A stretch of DNA of 64,000 bases from CBDAPU01 sp965198875 (GTDB taxonomy: Bacteria; Pseudomonadota; Gammaproteobacteria; Eutrophobiales; Eutrophobiaceae), in assembly GCA_965198875.1 (NCBI GenBank), contig CBDAPU010000001.1, forward strand, positions 558,001 to 622,000, written 5' to 3'. The position numbers were made by a program, and so were the translations under genes. The notes below the pieces were generated by a model that saw only the letters and a list, made by a program, of their open reading frames with translations, was not told the DNA's origin and ran no database searches. Shown here piece by piece: positions 45,039 to 53,452 of the stretch (positions are counted from its first letter, which is position 1; every line of letters begins with the position of its first letter).

Positions 45039-46295
45039 TGGACGGATACCCTCTGGAGCATGGGACTGTCCGTATTCTATGGCTTCGCCGTGCATGAGGT
45101 GGTCTGGGATCGACAGGGGGATGTGCTCATGCCGGTCAAGCTCATCGACCGCCCACAGCGCCGCTTTGTGTTTGACCCGAACAATCAGTTACGGCTTAAA
45201 ACCCGCAACGCCCCCGTCAATGGTGAGGCGCTGGGTGAGTACAAATGGTTACTGACCTCGCACATGGCCAGCGCCGAGAACCCCTACGGCATCGCCGTCC
45301 TCTCCGCCTGCTTCTGGCCCTATGTCTTCAAGCATGGCGGCTTTAAGTTCTTCAGCAGGTTCTGCGAGAAATACGGCAGCCCCTGGGCGATAGGCAAGTA
45401 CCCCGAGGGCACACCGGACGAGGTACAGGACAAGCTGCTGGAGCAGTTAGCCGAGATGGTCGAGACCGCCTGTGCGGTCACCTCCAAAGACAGTGAGGTA
45501 GAGCTGCTGGAAACGAAACACAGCGGCCAGCCGGTGCAGGAGCGCCTGATTGACCTGTGCAATCGGGAACTCTCCAAAGCCCTGACCTCGCAGACCCTGG
45601 CCACGGAAATACAGGGGACCGGCTCACGGGCCGCCAGTGAAACCCATCGGCAGCGGGAGATCACCGTCCATCAGTCCGACCGCCTATGCCTTGAACAGAC
45701 CTTCAATCAACTCTTTGCCTGGGTCACCGAGCTCAATGTGGCCGGCGCCAGGCCCCCTAAGTTCCGCTTTTTCGAGGAGGCCGAAGCGCGCAAGGACATG
45801 GCCGAGTATCTGCTTGACGCCCACAAACTCATTGATATGAAGCAAAGCGAGGTCTATGAACGCCTGCAACTGACCGCCCCGCAGGGCGAGGATGCGGTGA
45901 TCCCTAAGGCGCGCATGGGGACGGACCGGGAAGAGGCCGCAGTGCCGGTCCGCGCACCGGGGCAATTCAGCGCCCCGCCCGACCCCGCTGAGGCACCCTG
46001 CCCAAGCTGTGGCCAAGGCAGTGACCCGCACCACAGCTTTGCCGAGGATCAGCCTGATCTTCTGGTAAGCCAGGCGACTCAGACCGCCGATGCGGTCATG
46101 GAAACCCTGCCCGCCATTGTCTATGACAGGCTGATTGAGTTTGAGAGGCAAGGCAAGTCCCTCGATGAGTTCGAGGCCGCCTTGCCCGCACTACTGCCGG
46201 AGCTTGATGAGACGGCCTTAGCGCAAGTCATTCAGCTTAGCCTTTCTACCGCCTATCTGCACGGCATGGATGAGTCCACCGATGCCAGACCTTAA
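45039..46295 (+). pseudogene. Mu gp29-like portal protein (DUF935 family), N-terminally truncated
   Basis: From about TDTLWSMGLSVFYGFAVHEV the frame matches the DUF935 portal family: EVVWDRQGDVLMPVKLIDRP, KWLLTSHMASAENPYGIAVL, FKFFSRFCEKYGSPWAIGKY, EIQGTGSRAASETHRQREIT. Portals thread DNA into the capsid. The usual first ~100 residues are absent, replaced by the inverted gpD fragment. The C-terminal part is complete and overlaps the head-protein gene by 26 bases, preserving the Mu order gp29-gp30. Confidence 0.8.
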
Positions 46296-47513
46296 GCTCG
46301 GCGCTGTCCCCTTTCCCGAGGCCATTGCCTATCTCAAGGACAAGGTCGATATTCCCACTAAGCACTGGGATGACCTAGTGGGTGAGATCCGAGCCAAAGC
46401 CTTTGCGGTGGCCGGGGCGACCAAGGTGGCGATGGTGGGTGACTTCAGGGCAGCGCTGATCAAGACCCGGAAAGCCGGTGGCACAATTACTGACTTCCGT
46501 AAAGAGTTCGACCGTATCGTCAAGCGATACGGCTGGAGCTACAAGGGCAAACGTGGCTGGCGTAGCCGCATCATCTTCGATAACAACATGCGTAGCGCCT
46601 CTATGGCCGGTCGCTGGCAGCAGATGCAACGCACGAAAGAGACACGGCCTTATCTGCAATACCTGTCGGTGGGCGATAGCCGCGTCCGGCCAGAGCATCG
46701 AGCCTGGCACGGGCTCATCTTAGCCCTTGATGACCCCTTCTGGGATACCCACTACCCCCCGAATGGCTTTGGCTGTCGCTGTACCGTTCGCACCCTAAGC
46801 CAACGTCAGCTTGAGCGGGAAGGCAGGCAGGTCGGCAAGGCCCCGCCGCTTCAGCGAGGCGAGCGCATCAATGCCCGCACCGGCGAGGTCTATGGCGCTG
46901 TGCCCAAAGGCATTGGTGTGGGCTGGGATTACAATGTCGGCAAGGCCTGGCTGGCCCCGGAGACTGTGTCTTCGGACAGAAGGCTCGCCAGCTTGCCCAA
47001 GGCCCTGCGTGACGCCGCCCTGGAACAGTTGCCTGGCTTCACCCGCCACCTGCATCGACCGTACCAGCGCTGGGCAGAGCAGGTACTGGCTGAGGACTAT
47101 CAGGTACAAAACAAACAGGTGGTGGTGGGCTACCTGGATAAGACCGTGGTGGATGCGCTGGAGCTGCGGGGTATGAAACCTGAGAAATCTCGCCATTACC
47201 ATGACGGATAAGGAATTACGACATATATACAGAGACAAGAAGAGGAAACGGGGTACATCTGTTCCTAAAGCTGAACTCCTTAACGCTGCCCAAACATATT
47301 GAAAACCCACAAGCTGTGCTGTTCGATAAAGTCGATCCAGCGTTACTGTATGTCTTTGATGCCGGGGAGAAGGATCGTCTCGGCAAAATTGTGATTCGGG
47401 TGAACTATGAGAAGAAGCTCCAATACACAAATAGCGTCCGCTCAGGCGGCATGGTGTCGACAATTACTCTTCAAGATAGGAAAAAATATGATCTGGTAAG
47501 CGGGGAGTTGTGA
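46270..47513 (+). pseudogene. Mu gp30/SPP1 gp7-like head morphogenesis protein with PBECR-like nuclease tail, frameshifted
   Basis: The first 313 residues are intact: IIFDNNMRSASMAGRWQQMQ, HRAWHGLILALDDPFWDTHY and PPNGFGCRCTVRTLS are hallmarks of the minor head protein family. Around 47185 the frame shifts; MTDKELRHIYRDKKRKRGTS continues, then near 47290 a second shift leads to NPQAVLFDKVDPALLYVFDA and VRVNYEKKLQYTNSVRSGG, ending at 47513. These later segments resemble the phage-borne barnase/EndoU/colicin-type (PBECR) toxin-nuclease domain often appended to such head proteins. Both shifts disable the tail. Confidence 0.72.
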
Positions 47514-47917
47514 TAGTACCATCATCCGCAAATAGAAATGGCCGCATGGCGGGACGCCATCCAGGTCACTATGCCTGGTTCCCCCGCATGGGCTTCACTA
47601 TTGCTAGGATAGGACAGCCCGCTGACCCGACGATTTTTCAGCCTCACGCGGCACACCATGAATATAGCATCATAGTTACTATAAAACCGAATTAAATCCC
47701 CTTTAAGCGCCATTAAAATGATCATTTTCAGGGTATTTTTGGGCATAAAGTGATCATTTTTAGATGATTTTTTGCACATTTTTGTGACATAAAAGTGTAT
47801 TTTTGTCGCAAAATGAATGATTCTTTAATTTTCACCCTATATCCCTGAAACCCTTACCCACACTAGCTTTCCGCCATTTTTTGTCCATTTCCCCCTGTCT
47901 CAAAATGATAGATCCCC
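47514..47917. other. AT-rich non-coding stretch at the end of the prophage segment
   Basis: About 400 bases with repeated short motifs (atgatcatttt at two places, ttttgtgaca, tgtcgcaaaatga). Base composition is clearly more AT-rich than the flanks. No convincing gene. Probably a phage or transposon regulatory/end region. Confidence 0.45.
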
Positions 47918-48019
47918 CCCACACAGGCTGGAACGTGGCCGGCAAAAAATGACGTAATGGATATTGTCGTCTTGGCCAATTAGCCCACACAGGCTGGGAC
48001 GTGGCCAGCAAAAAATGAC
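47918..48019. repeat. 36-bp direct repeat, two copies
   Basis: Copies at 47918-47953 and 47984-48019 (cccacacaggctggaacgtg and cccacacaggctgggacgtg, then ggcc[g/a]gcaaaaaatgac) differ at two positions and are separated by 30 bases. No further copies, leader or cas gene is present. Confidence 0.8.
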
Positions 48020-48514
48020 TGCTCAACTGCTGGATAATTAAAGCAAGGTAAGGCTAACCGCTAAAACACTGCAACTGAACCGGCCTTATTTTGTAGATTA
48101 CCCGAACCTCACCTTCCTCTCGGAAAGGGTAGGGGCGCTGCTTCAGATAGAGCCCCGCCAACTCATCAATATGTGCATCGGCCCCTTCCTCATAAAGAAC
48201 AGTCTGGTCGCCAGTGCAGTTCCCTGCCGAATGATTTCCTTGACTTATCAACCATGGCAAAAAGGGCGGCAGGTAGCGGACTCACACAGGTGCTTGCATT
48301 TTGATTGTCTGCATGTAATATGCGCCATGTACAGGTTTCTTTCGTCAGAAGCCTGTAGCTTGCGTTTCACACAGGAGCCCGTAGTCGGGTATCCTACGAA
48401 TACAACACCATCCGGAAATAAGTAGGGTGTGTTTTTCCTGTGTGAGCGCATGACGAAATGCCCGACACCCTTGCCTGTGTCGGGAAAGCTTAAACAACAC
48501 AGGAGGATCAAGAA
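48020..48514. other. Region before the Cys-rich ORF, with a possible gene fragment
   Basis: A minus-strand frame at 48054-48260 reads YEEGADAHIDELAGLYLKQR and may be a remnant of an unidentified gene. A strong hairpin lies at 48461-48484. Nothing else was recognised. Confidence 0.3.
48461..48484 (+). promoter_or_regulatory. Hairpin upstream of the Cys-rich ORF
   Basis: cccgacac and gtgtcggg form a perfect 8-bp stem with an eight-base loop, 30 bases before the start of the small ORF. No T-tract follows, so a terminator is less likely than an mRNA leader structure or protein site. Confidence 0.4.
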
Positions 48515-48676
48515 ATGAAATGCACAGTGTGTAAATCTAGCCAGATGGCTCGGTGTGGAGAGTGTGGCAATATGGTTTGTAAAAAATGTGCCAAAGACGC
48601 TAAAGGGCATTACCCGAAAATGACCGGCAGTAAGTGTCCTTTTTGCGGGAAAGCAGGTAAGCTGCAAAAGCTTTAG
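48515..48676 (+). CDS. Small cysteine-rich zinc-ribbon-like protein (53 aa)
   Basis: ATG 48515 is preceded by an excellent AGGAGG site eight bases upstream. The product has four CxxC pairs: MKCTVCKSS, RCGECGNM, VCKKCAKD and KCPFCGKAG, with a Lys-rich tail. Eight cysteines in regular pairs suggest two zinc-binding knuckles, and the ribosome site argues that it is translated. Family and role were not recognised; a nucleic-acid-binding or small regulatory protein is possible. Confidence 0.65.
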   Translation: MKCTVCKSSQMARCGECGNMVCKKCAKDAKGHYPKMTGSKCPFCGKAGKLQKL

Positions 48677-48903
48677 TTTTTTTACGAGCATATAAAACTC
48701 ACAGCATTTACTCTGGATTTTCACAGAGAGGCTCAGGGACATGCCTGTTTCAGCAGTGGCGTTTACGCTGCATACCTGTGCATTGTATCAACCCCTCCTT
48801 AAGGTTTTGATCTTCAGACTGCCGCTCTGTGTAAAGCGCTCTCAGCGTTAGCGCCTAAATCCATAGCAATACCGTGATGAAATACTGTTCAGAGGGCTAA
48901 TAG

Positions 48904-49746
48904 ATGGTACGGCCTGAATCTATGGCGACACCTTCCGGCATCCGCGGGCAAATCACAAAACTAGTGGAGCACCCCAAATTTGTTGGCTTGATAACAGCAC
49001 TGATTTTAATCAATGCCATAACGCTTGGTGTTGGAACCAGTCTTTCTATTTCTGAGGATTTTCAATCCTTACTGGGCCTGCTTGACACCGTAATATTGAG
49101 CATTTTCTCTCTGGAATTATCGCTCAGGTTATATGCGTACCGTCTTGTGTTCTTCAGGTCCGCCTGGAACATCTTTGACTTGGCGATTATCACTGTTTCC
49201 TGGGTGCCATCTTCTGCGCCGCTGGTTATATTGCGGACGCTGAGGGTTTTCCGTGTTCTCAAAATGCTTCGCCTTCTCAGGCTGTTTTCTGTTTTGCCGC
49301 AGATGCGCCAGATGATTGAGGCCATTTTATATTGCATACTTGGCATGAGCTCAGTGTTGTGTCTGATGCTGTTTATTTTCTATGTGTCAGCCGTTCTGGT
49401 GACGATACTTTTTGGCCAGCACCCGGACCCACAGATGCAGGAGTGGTTCGGTAATATCGGGGCGTCCGCATACACGCTCTTTCAGATCATGACGTTGGAG
49501 GGCTGGTCCGAGAGCATCGTGCGCCCGACAATGGCTCTGTATCCGCTCGCATGGCTGTTTTTTGTGCCTTTCATCGTTATTTCCAGCTTTGTAATTTTAA
49601 ACCTGTTTGTTGGTATTATCGTCGATGCCATGGCAAACGCCCGCAAGCGGGAAGGAGATGAGGATTATCAGAACCAGCAGGTGATGATTGAGAACTTGCA
49701 ACGAGAACTGGTCGAGATCAAAAGACTGCTACAGGAAAAACAATGA
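48904..49746 (+). CDS. Bacterial voltage-gated cation channel (BacNav/BacCav type), 280 aa
   Basis: A one-domain, six-helix channel expected to form a tetramer. S4 carries repeated arginines (LRTLRVFRVLKMLRLLRLF), S5-S6 flank a pore loop, and the filter is Thr197-Leu-Glu-Gly-Trp-Ser-Glu203 (TLEGWSE), where NaChBac has TLESWAS. S6 (FVILNLFVGIIVDAM) leads to a C-terminal coiled coil (ENLQRELVEIKRLLQE), the usual tetramer bundle. Glycine at filter position 4 and acid at position 7 recall native bacterial calcium channels, so calcium permeation is a reasonable inference. Single gene. Confidence 0.92.
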   Translation: MVRPESMATPSGIRGQITKLVEHPKFVGLITALILINAITLGVGTSLSISEDFQSLLGLLDTVILSIFSLELSLRLYAYRLVFFRSAWNIFDLAIITVSWVPSSAPLVILRTLRVFRVLKMLRLLRLFSVLPQMRQMIEAILYCILGMSSVLCLMLFIFYVSAVLVTILFGQHPDPQMQEWFGNIGASAYTLFQIMTLEGWSESIVRPTMALYPLAWLFFVPFIVISSFVILNLFVGIIVDAMANARKREGDEDYQNQQVMIENLQRELVEIKRLLQEKQ

Positions 49747-49849
49747 GATGGCTGAGGTGCTCGCCGGGAATGATGAGAGGGGCGCCAGTGTTGCGATTGC
49801 GACTTTTAATCTCATCCGCCCCACCTGATCCCGTCCCTCCTGCGGACTG

Positions 49850-50365
49850 TTAAAGCGGTGCCGGCAGATCAGTGCTGCCCATCAAATACGCATCCACACT
49901 TGCCGCTGCACTCCGTCCTTCGGCAATCGCCCACACGATCAGGGACTGACCACGCTGCATGTCCCCGGCGGCATAGACGCCCTCAACGCTGGTCTGCCAC
50001 TGCTTGTCGATCTTCACGTTACCGCGCTCGGTAAGTTCGATACCGAGTTGTTGCAGCAGGCCGGCTTTTTCCGCACCGACAAAACCCATAGCAAGCAGGA
50101 CCAGATCGGCCGGAATGGTGTAGGCGGTGCTGGCCTTTTCTGCAAAGCTCATTTGGCCATCCGCATTTTTCATTTCGACTTCCACAAGCTCCAGCGCCTT
50201 TACCTTGCCAGTGCCATCATCTATGAACCGTTGGGTAGACACGGCATAGACACGCTCAACGCCTTCTTCGTGTGCGGAAGCGACACGATAGATGTGTGGC
50301 CATTCCGGCCAGGGGTTATCCTGCCTGCGTATTTGCGGCGGCTTGTGCTTTTCCCTCGGATGCAC
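49850..50365 (-). pseudogene. gltD: Glutamate synthase small subunit, C-terminal fragment
   Basis: About 165 residues match the C-terminal third of GltD: NPWPEWPHIYRVASAHEEGV, ALELVEVEMKNADGQMSF, IPADLVLLAMGFVGAEKAGL, and the FAD-binding GVYAAGDMQRGQSLIVWAIA to the natural end. The N-terminal iron-sulfur and NADPH domains are gone; upstream of about 50360 the homology stops abruptly. A full gltBD would have to lie elsewhere. Confidence 0.88.
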
Positions 50366-50678
50366 CGACCCATAAATTGAAATGATGGCGTTTTATTCGC
50401 GTATGAAAAATCTAGTGGAAACCGGTCACCGCCTGGTCTTCCTCTTGCCCTCATTGATACGGGATGTTTAATGCAACTTGGCGCAATCCCTTGAAGCCCT
50501 GGACAAACAGATCCGCGACTTTTTAGATGAGTTTGTTATCCACTTATACAACTCAAAGAAACTCCCTGTTACACGACTTTTTCCGCTATGCCTGAGTGTG
50601 GCATCCGTCTACTATGGGTTAAACAACACCGCATTTTAATACATCACTGGAAGATGCAAACCGCAGCAGAGGTCTTGC
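50366..50678. other. Region with an unidentified coding-like fragment
   Basis: A plus-strand frame from about 50480 to 50638 reads LAQSLEALDKQIRDFLDEFV and ends YYGLNNTAF. It looks protein-like but has no start and no recognised family; probably another gene fragment. Confidence 0.3.
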
Positions 50679-51314
50679 TTGTGGTTTAATCGAGGTCAAA
50701 CATCAAGGGCAAAGATACGAGTCAACCGGGACGGTTCAGTCACTTTAACAATGGCAAGCCCTGATTTAAGCGACGCCCGCCTCTCGCTGATCATGCAGGC
50801 GGCTCAAGCATTGGGGATAGACATAGCGCAGGTGAGACCGGCTGTGAGTGACGCACCGTCCATCGGTTTCTCCTTACTCACCGCAGGCGTTCGAATCACT
50901 GGCGGAACAACATGTGCCAGGTTGCCGAAGAAGTACTCAATCAAATGTGTGAACGTGCCGCCCTGTTCTGGGAAATCGATACTGACAATATCGCCGTCAA
51001 GATGAGGTATATTCACCAACATCGCTGACGCCGCTCAATCCATTTCCCTTTCTGGGTTGGCACGCAGGATGTTCGAGACCGAAGCTCCCATCAGCTACCA
51101 CAAAATCCACACCCCTGAGAGCTTTATCCCGGGTATCGCCGCCCATCTCGTTGATGTTGATCCTGAAAACGGCAAGGTAGATACCCGCTACACCATTTTC
51201 CAGGACGTGGGTGAAGCCGTGCATCCCGATTATGTTAAGGGGCAGATGCAGGGTTCCGCCATACAAGGGATCGACATGACCCTCTGGCGCTATGTGAGTC
51301 CGACCCCGGTATAG
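50679..51314 (+). pseudogene. Xanthine dehydrogenase-family molybdenum subunit, fragmentary and frameshifted
   Basis: Three frames in order give recognisable pieces of the molybdopterin-binding subunit: RVNRDGSVTLTMASPDLSDA and RPAVSDAPSIGFSLLTAGVR; then CQVAEEVLNQMCERAALFWE after a shift near 50905; then LVDVDPENGKVDTRYTIFQD with VHPDYVKGQMQGSAIQGID after a shift near 51025. These are the gatekeeping and cofactor-proximal parts of a CoxL/XdhB-like enzyme. The N-terminal half and extreme C-terminus are missing. Confidence 0.75.
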
Positions 51315-51315
51315 A

Positions 51316-51450
51316 AGATGTGGTGGACAGGGATAAATTTAAAGCCGATATGTCTGTTACGGTAGATGGACAAATGAGTCGTTCGATCTTTTACAATCAC
51401 TGACAGATGAGGATGAAGTGGTTTTCATGCCGGCTATCGGTGGCGGTTAA
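51316..51450 (+). pseudogene. Possible MoaD/ThiS-like sulfur-carrier C-terminal fragment
   Basis: The end of this stretch reads SFDLLQSLTDEDEVVFMPAI followed by GGG and a stop, resembling the C-terminal diglycine tail of MoaD/ThiS sulfur carriers. Upstream text is in another frame (ADMSVTVDGQM), so the gene is broken. Its position directly after a molybdoenzyme remnant fits a former molybdenum-enzyme operon. Confidence 0.45.
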
Positions 51451-51700
51451 ATGAGAAGCAGGGGGGATTATTTTTCACCTCTTAAATTCAGACAGGCAGT
51501 CCCAATCACCATCGACTACTCCGGCCAAAGAACCAACATATCAAAAGGCTATACGAAGATGGGAGGTGCTGGTGGGGCAAAACGCCATGGAAAAATTCAA
51601 AGCCGCAGGGTCGAAGTGTAAGAGATGACGTTCATTGGCATGGTTCTATCTGCTGGCAGGATCATCTCCACATTCGCCTTCATCTGCAAGCCCCCCCGGA
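51451..51700. other. Spacer after the gene-fragment zone
   Basis: A short frame ending LVGQNAMEKFKAAGSKCKR near 51625 may be another fragment. No supported gene was seen. Confidence 0.3.
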
Positions 51701-53122
51701 TTAAGCGACTTGTTTTTGCTCTTCTTCCTTTGCCTGCTTTTTGCGGACATTAACCTGCATCTTGCCTTGCAAGAATTCCAGCCCCTTCTTCTCGCAACTG
51801 GCGATGATAAAGAGGTTCTCATCTGTAACGGGCAGGTCATTTTCCGCCAACACCTTCGTTGCTTTAGGGAGCCCCGGTTCTAGCAGATCCAGCGGATCAC
51901 CTTCATAAACCGGCTTCTTGCGCTGTTTCTCGGCCAGTTTCACCACCTCCGGGTCGGGCTTCACAGGTGTTTGCCCAAAATACCCTAACACCATATCGCC
52001 ATATTCCGGCGTGATCCGTTTCCATCTTCCCATGGCAACGTTCATATAAGCCTGTTGAAAATAAAACTGTGATACCGGGGTGACCGAGGCGCCAAAACCG
52101 CCCAACCGCACGACCTCAGGCATCTCTTTCAGGACTTTTGGGAACAGATGCAGGGTGTTAATATCACGCATCATCATCGTGTTGGCGGTCAACGCCCCGC
52201 CCGGCATGGGTGAGATGGCCACCAGCGGAGAGACCTGTTTTGCTTCCGGCGGCACATAGTACTCTTTCATGCACTCTTCAAACACGTCACTTGCCTTGAT
52301 GATCTTTTCATAGTCAACATCAAGGACATAATCAGTCCCCTTCAAGGCATGCCACATGCTAATGATATCCGGTTGTGAGGTACCACCGGATACCGGGCTT
52401 TTCGCCAGATCGATGCCATCCACACCCGCTTCAATCGCAGCCATATAACAAGCGATGCCGCAGCCTACCGTGTCATGGGTATGGAGCCGTAGATGTGTGC
52501 CTTCAGGCAACATCTCCCGTGCGCCCTTGACGGTTTCGTAAATCTTCCTGGGGTTAGCCGTACCCGTCGCATCTTTGAAGGCAACGGAGTGAAAAGGAAT
52601 ACCACGCTCTAACATTACTCGCAAACGCGCAAGATAGAACTCCGGCGTGTGTGCGCCTTCACAACCGGGCGGCAAGTCCATAATCGCGATCACCACTTCG
52701 TGTTTTAAGCCATGCTCGGTGATCCGTGCCGCCGAGTATTCAAGATTACGTATATCATTCAGGGCGTCGAAATTCCGTATGGTTGTGATCCCATGTTTCC
52801 TGAACAGTCTGGCATGCAGATCGATGATGTCTCTTGGCTGCTGGCTCAATGCGACAACATTAATACCACGGGCCAGGCTTTGTAAGTTCGCATCTGGACC
52901 TGCTTTTTCCCGAAAGGCGTCCATCATGTCAAAGGCCGATTCGTTACAATAAAAAAACAAACTCTGAAAACGCGCCCCACCGCCGGCCTCAAAATGCGTG
53001 ATCCCGGCTTCAACACTGGCCTCCACTGCCGGCAGAAAATCTTTAGTCAGAACACGGGCGCCATGGACAGACTGGAACCCATCACGAAAAGAGGTATCCA
53101 TCACCTTAATGACTTTTTTCAC
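51701..53122 (-). CDS. Biotin-dependent carboxylase carboxyltransferase subunit (PycB/OadA/5S-like), 473 aa
   Basis: A TIM-barrel carboxyltransferase of the pyruvate carboxylase/oxaloacetate decarboxylase family. The catalytic start is MDTSFRDGFQS (Asp9, Arg13, Asp14, Gln17), the lysine segment is VAFKDATGTANP, and the metal site is RLHTHDTVGCG. AKSPVSGGTSQPD and PGGALTANTM are also typical. The protein ends in a Lys/Glu-rich tail and lacks the biotinyl MKM domain; no biotin carboxylase or carrier gene is nearby. It resembles the stand-alone 5S transcarboxylase form. Substrate (pyruvate or another oxoacid) not determined. Confidence 0.85.
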   Translation of the reverse strand: MKKVIKVMDTSFRDGFQSVHGARVLTKDFLPAVEASVEAGITHFEAGGGARFQSLFFYCNESAFDMMDAFREKAGPDANLQSLARGINVVALSQQPRDIIDLHARLFRKHGITTIRNFDALNDIRNLEYSAARITEHGLKHEVVIAIMDLPPGCEGAHTPEFYLARLRVMLERGIPFHSVAFKDATGTANPRKIYETVKGAREMLPEGTHLRLHTHDTVGCGIACYMAAIEAGVDGIDLAKSPVSGGTSQPDIISMWHALKGTDYVLDVDYEKIIKASDVFEECMKEYYVPPEAKQVSPLVAISPMPGGALTANTMMMRDINTLHLFPKVLKEMPEVVRLGGFGASVTPVSQFYFQQAYMNVAMGRWKRITPEYGDMVLGYFGQTPVKPDPEVVKLAEKQRKKPVYEGDPLDLLEPGLPKATKVLAENDLPVTDENLFIIASCEKKGLEFLQGKMQVNVRKKQAKEEEQKQVA

Positions 53123-53452
53123 TTAAACTCTCTCTTAGCTTCATTGGCCTTGATGATTAAGCGTGAATTATAACTGATTATTTCATCAAACCATTTCAAC
53201 GGGATGAGCGAGCATGTGAGTGTGCTCAGGGTATTGCATATGGGAAGAGGTAGTAGAGGGAATGCTTAGAATACAGCAGAGATGCGAACCTGCTGGATGG
53301 ATAAGATGGCGGGGAAAACATAACCCGTTTTACTGAGCCAGCGCTCGTAAGCCCCACCCGAGAGGCTTTTCATCCAGGTGCAGAAAACCATCAGTAGACT
53401 TCAACACTACTCGCCGTCCCCCTGAAAGGCACCCGTTCAGGGGGTAGCTTGT
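53123..53452. other. Intergenic region between the carboxyltransferase and the IorB-like gene
   Basis: 330 bases with no recognised gene. It should contain the promoter for the carboxyltransferase gene. A hairpin near its right edge is listed separately. Confidence 0.45.
53418..53444 (-). terminator. Strong hairpin after the IorB-like gene
   Basis: ccccctgaa and ttcaggggg form a perfect 9-bp stem with a nine-base loop, beginning eight bases past the IorB-like stop. It lacks a clear T-tract, so it could act as a transcript-end stabiliser or weak terminator. Confidence 0.45.

Noticed and set aside
44405..45097. Plus-strand frames across the gpD fragment
   Set aside because: The minus strand carries the recognisable phage tail protein; plus-strand text has no family features.
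47918..48019. CRISPR array
   Set aside because: Only two imperfect repeats, no leader, no cas genes and no further copies.
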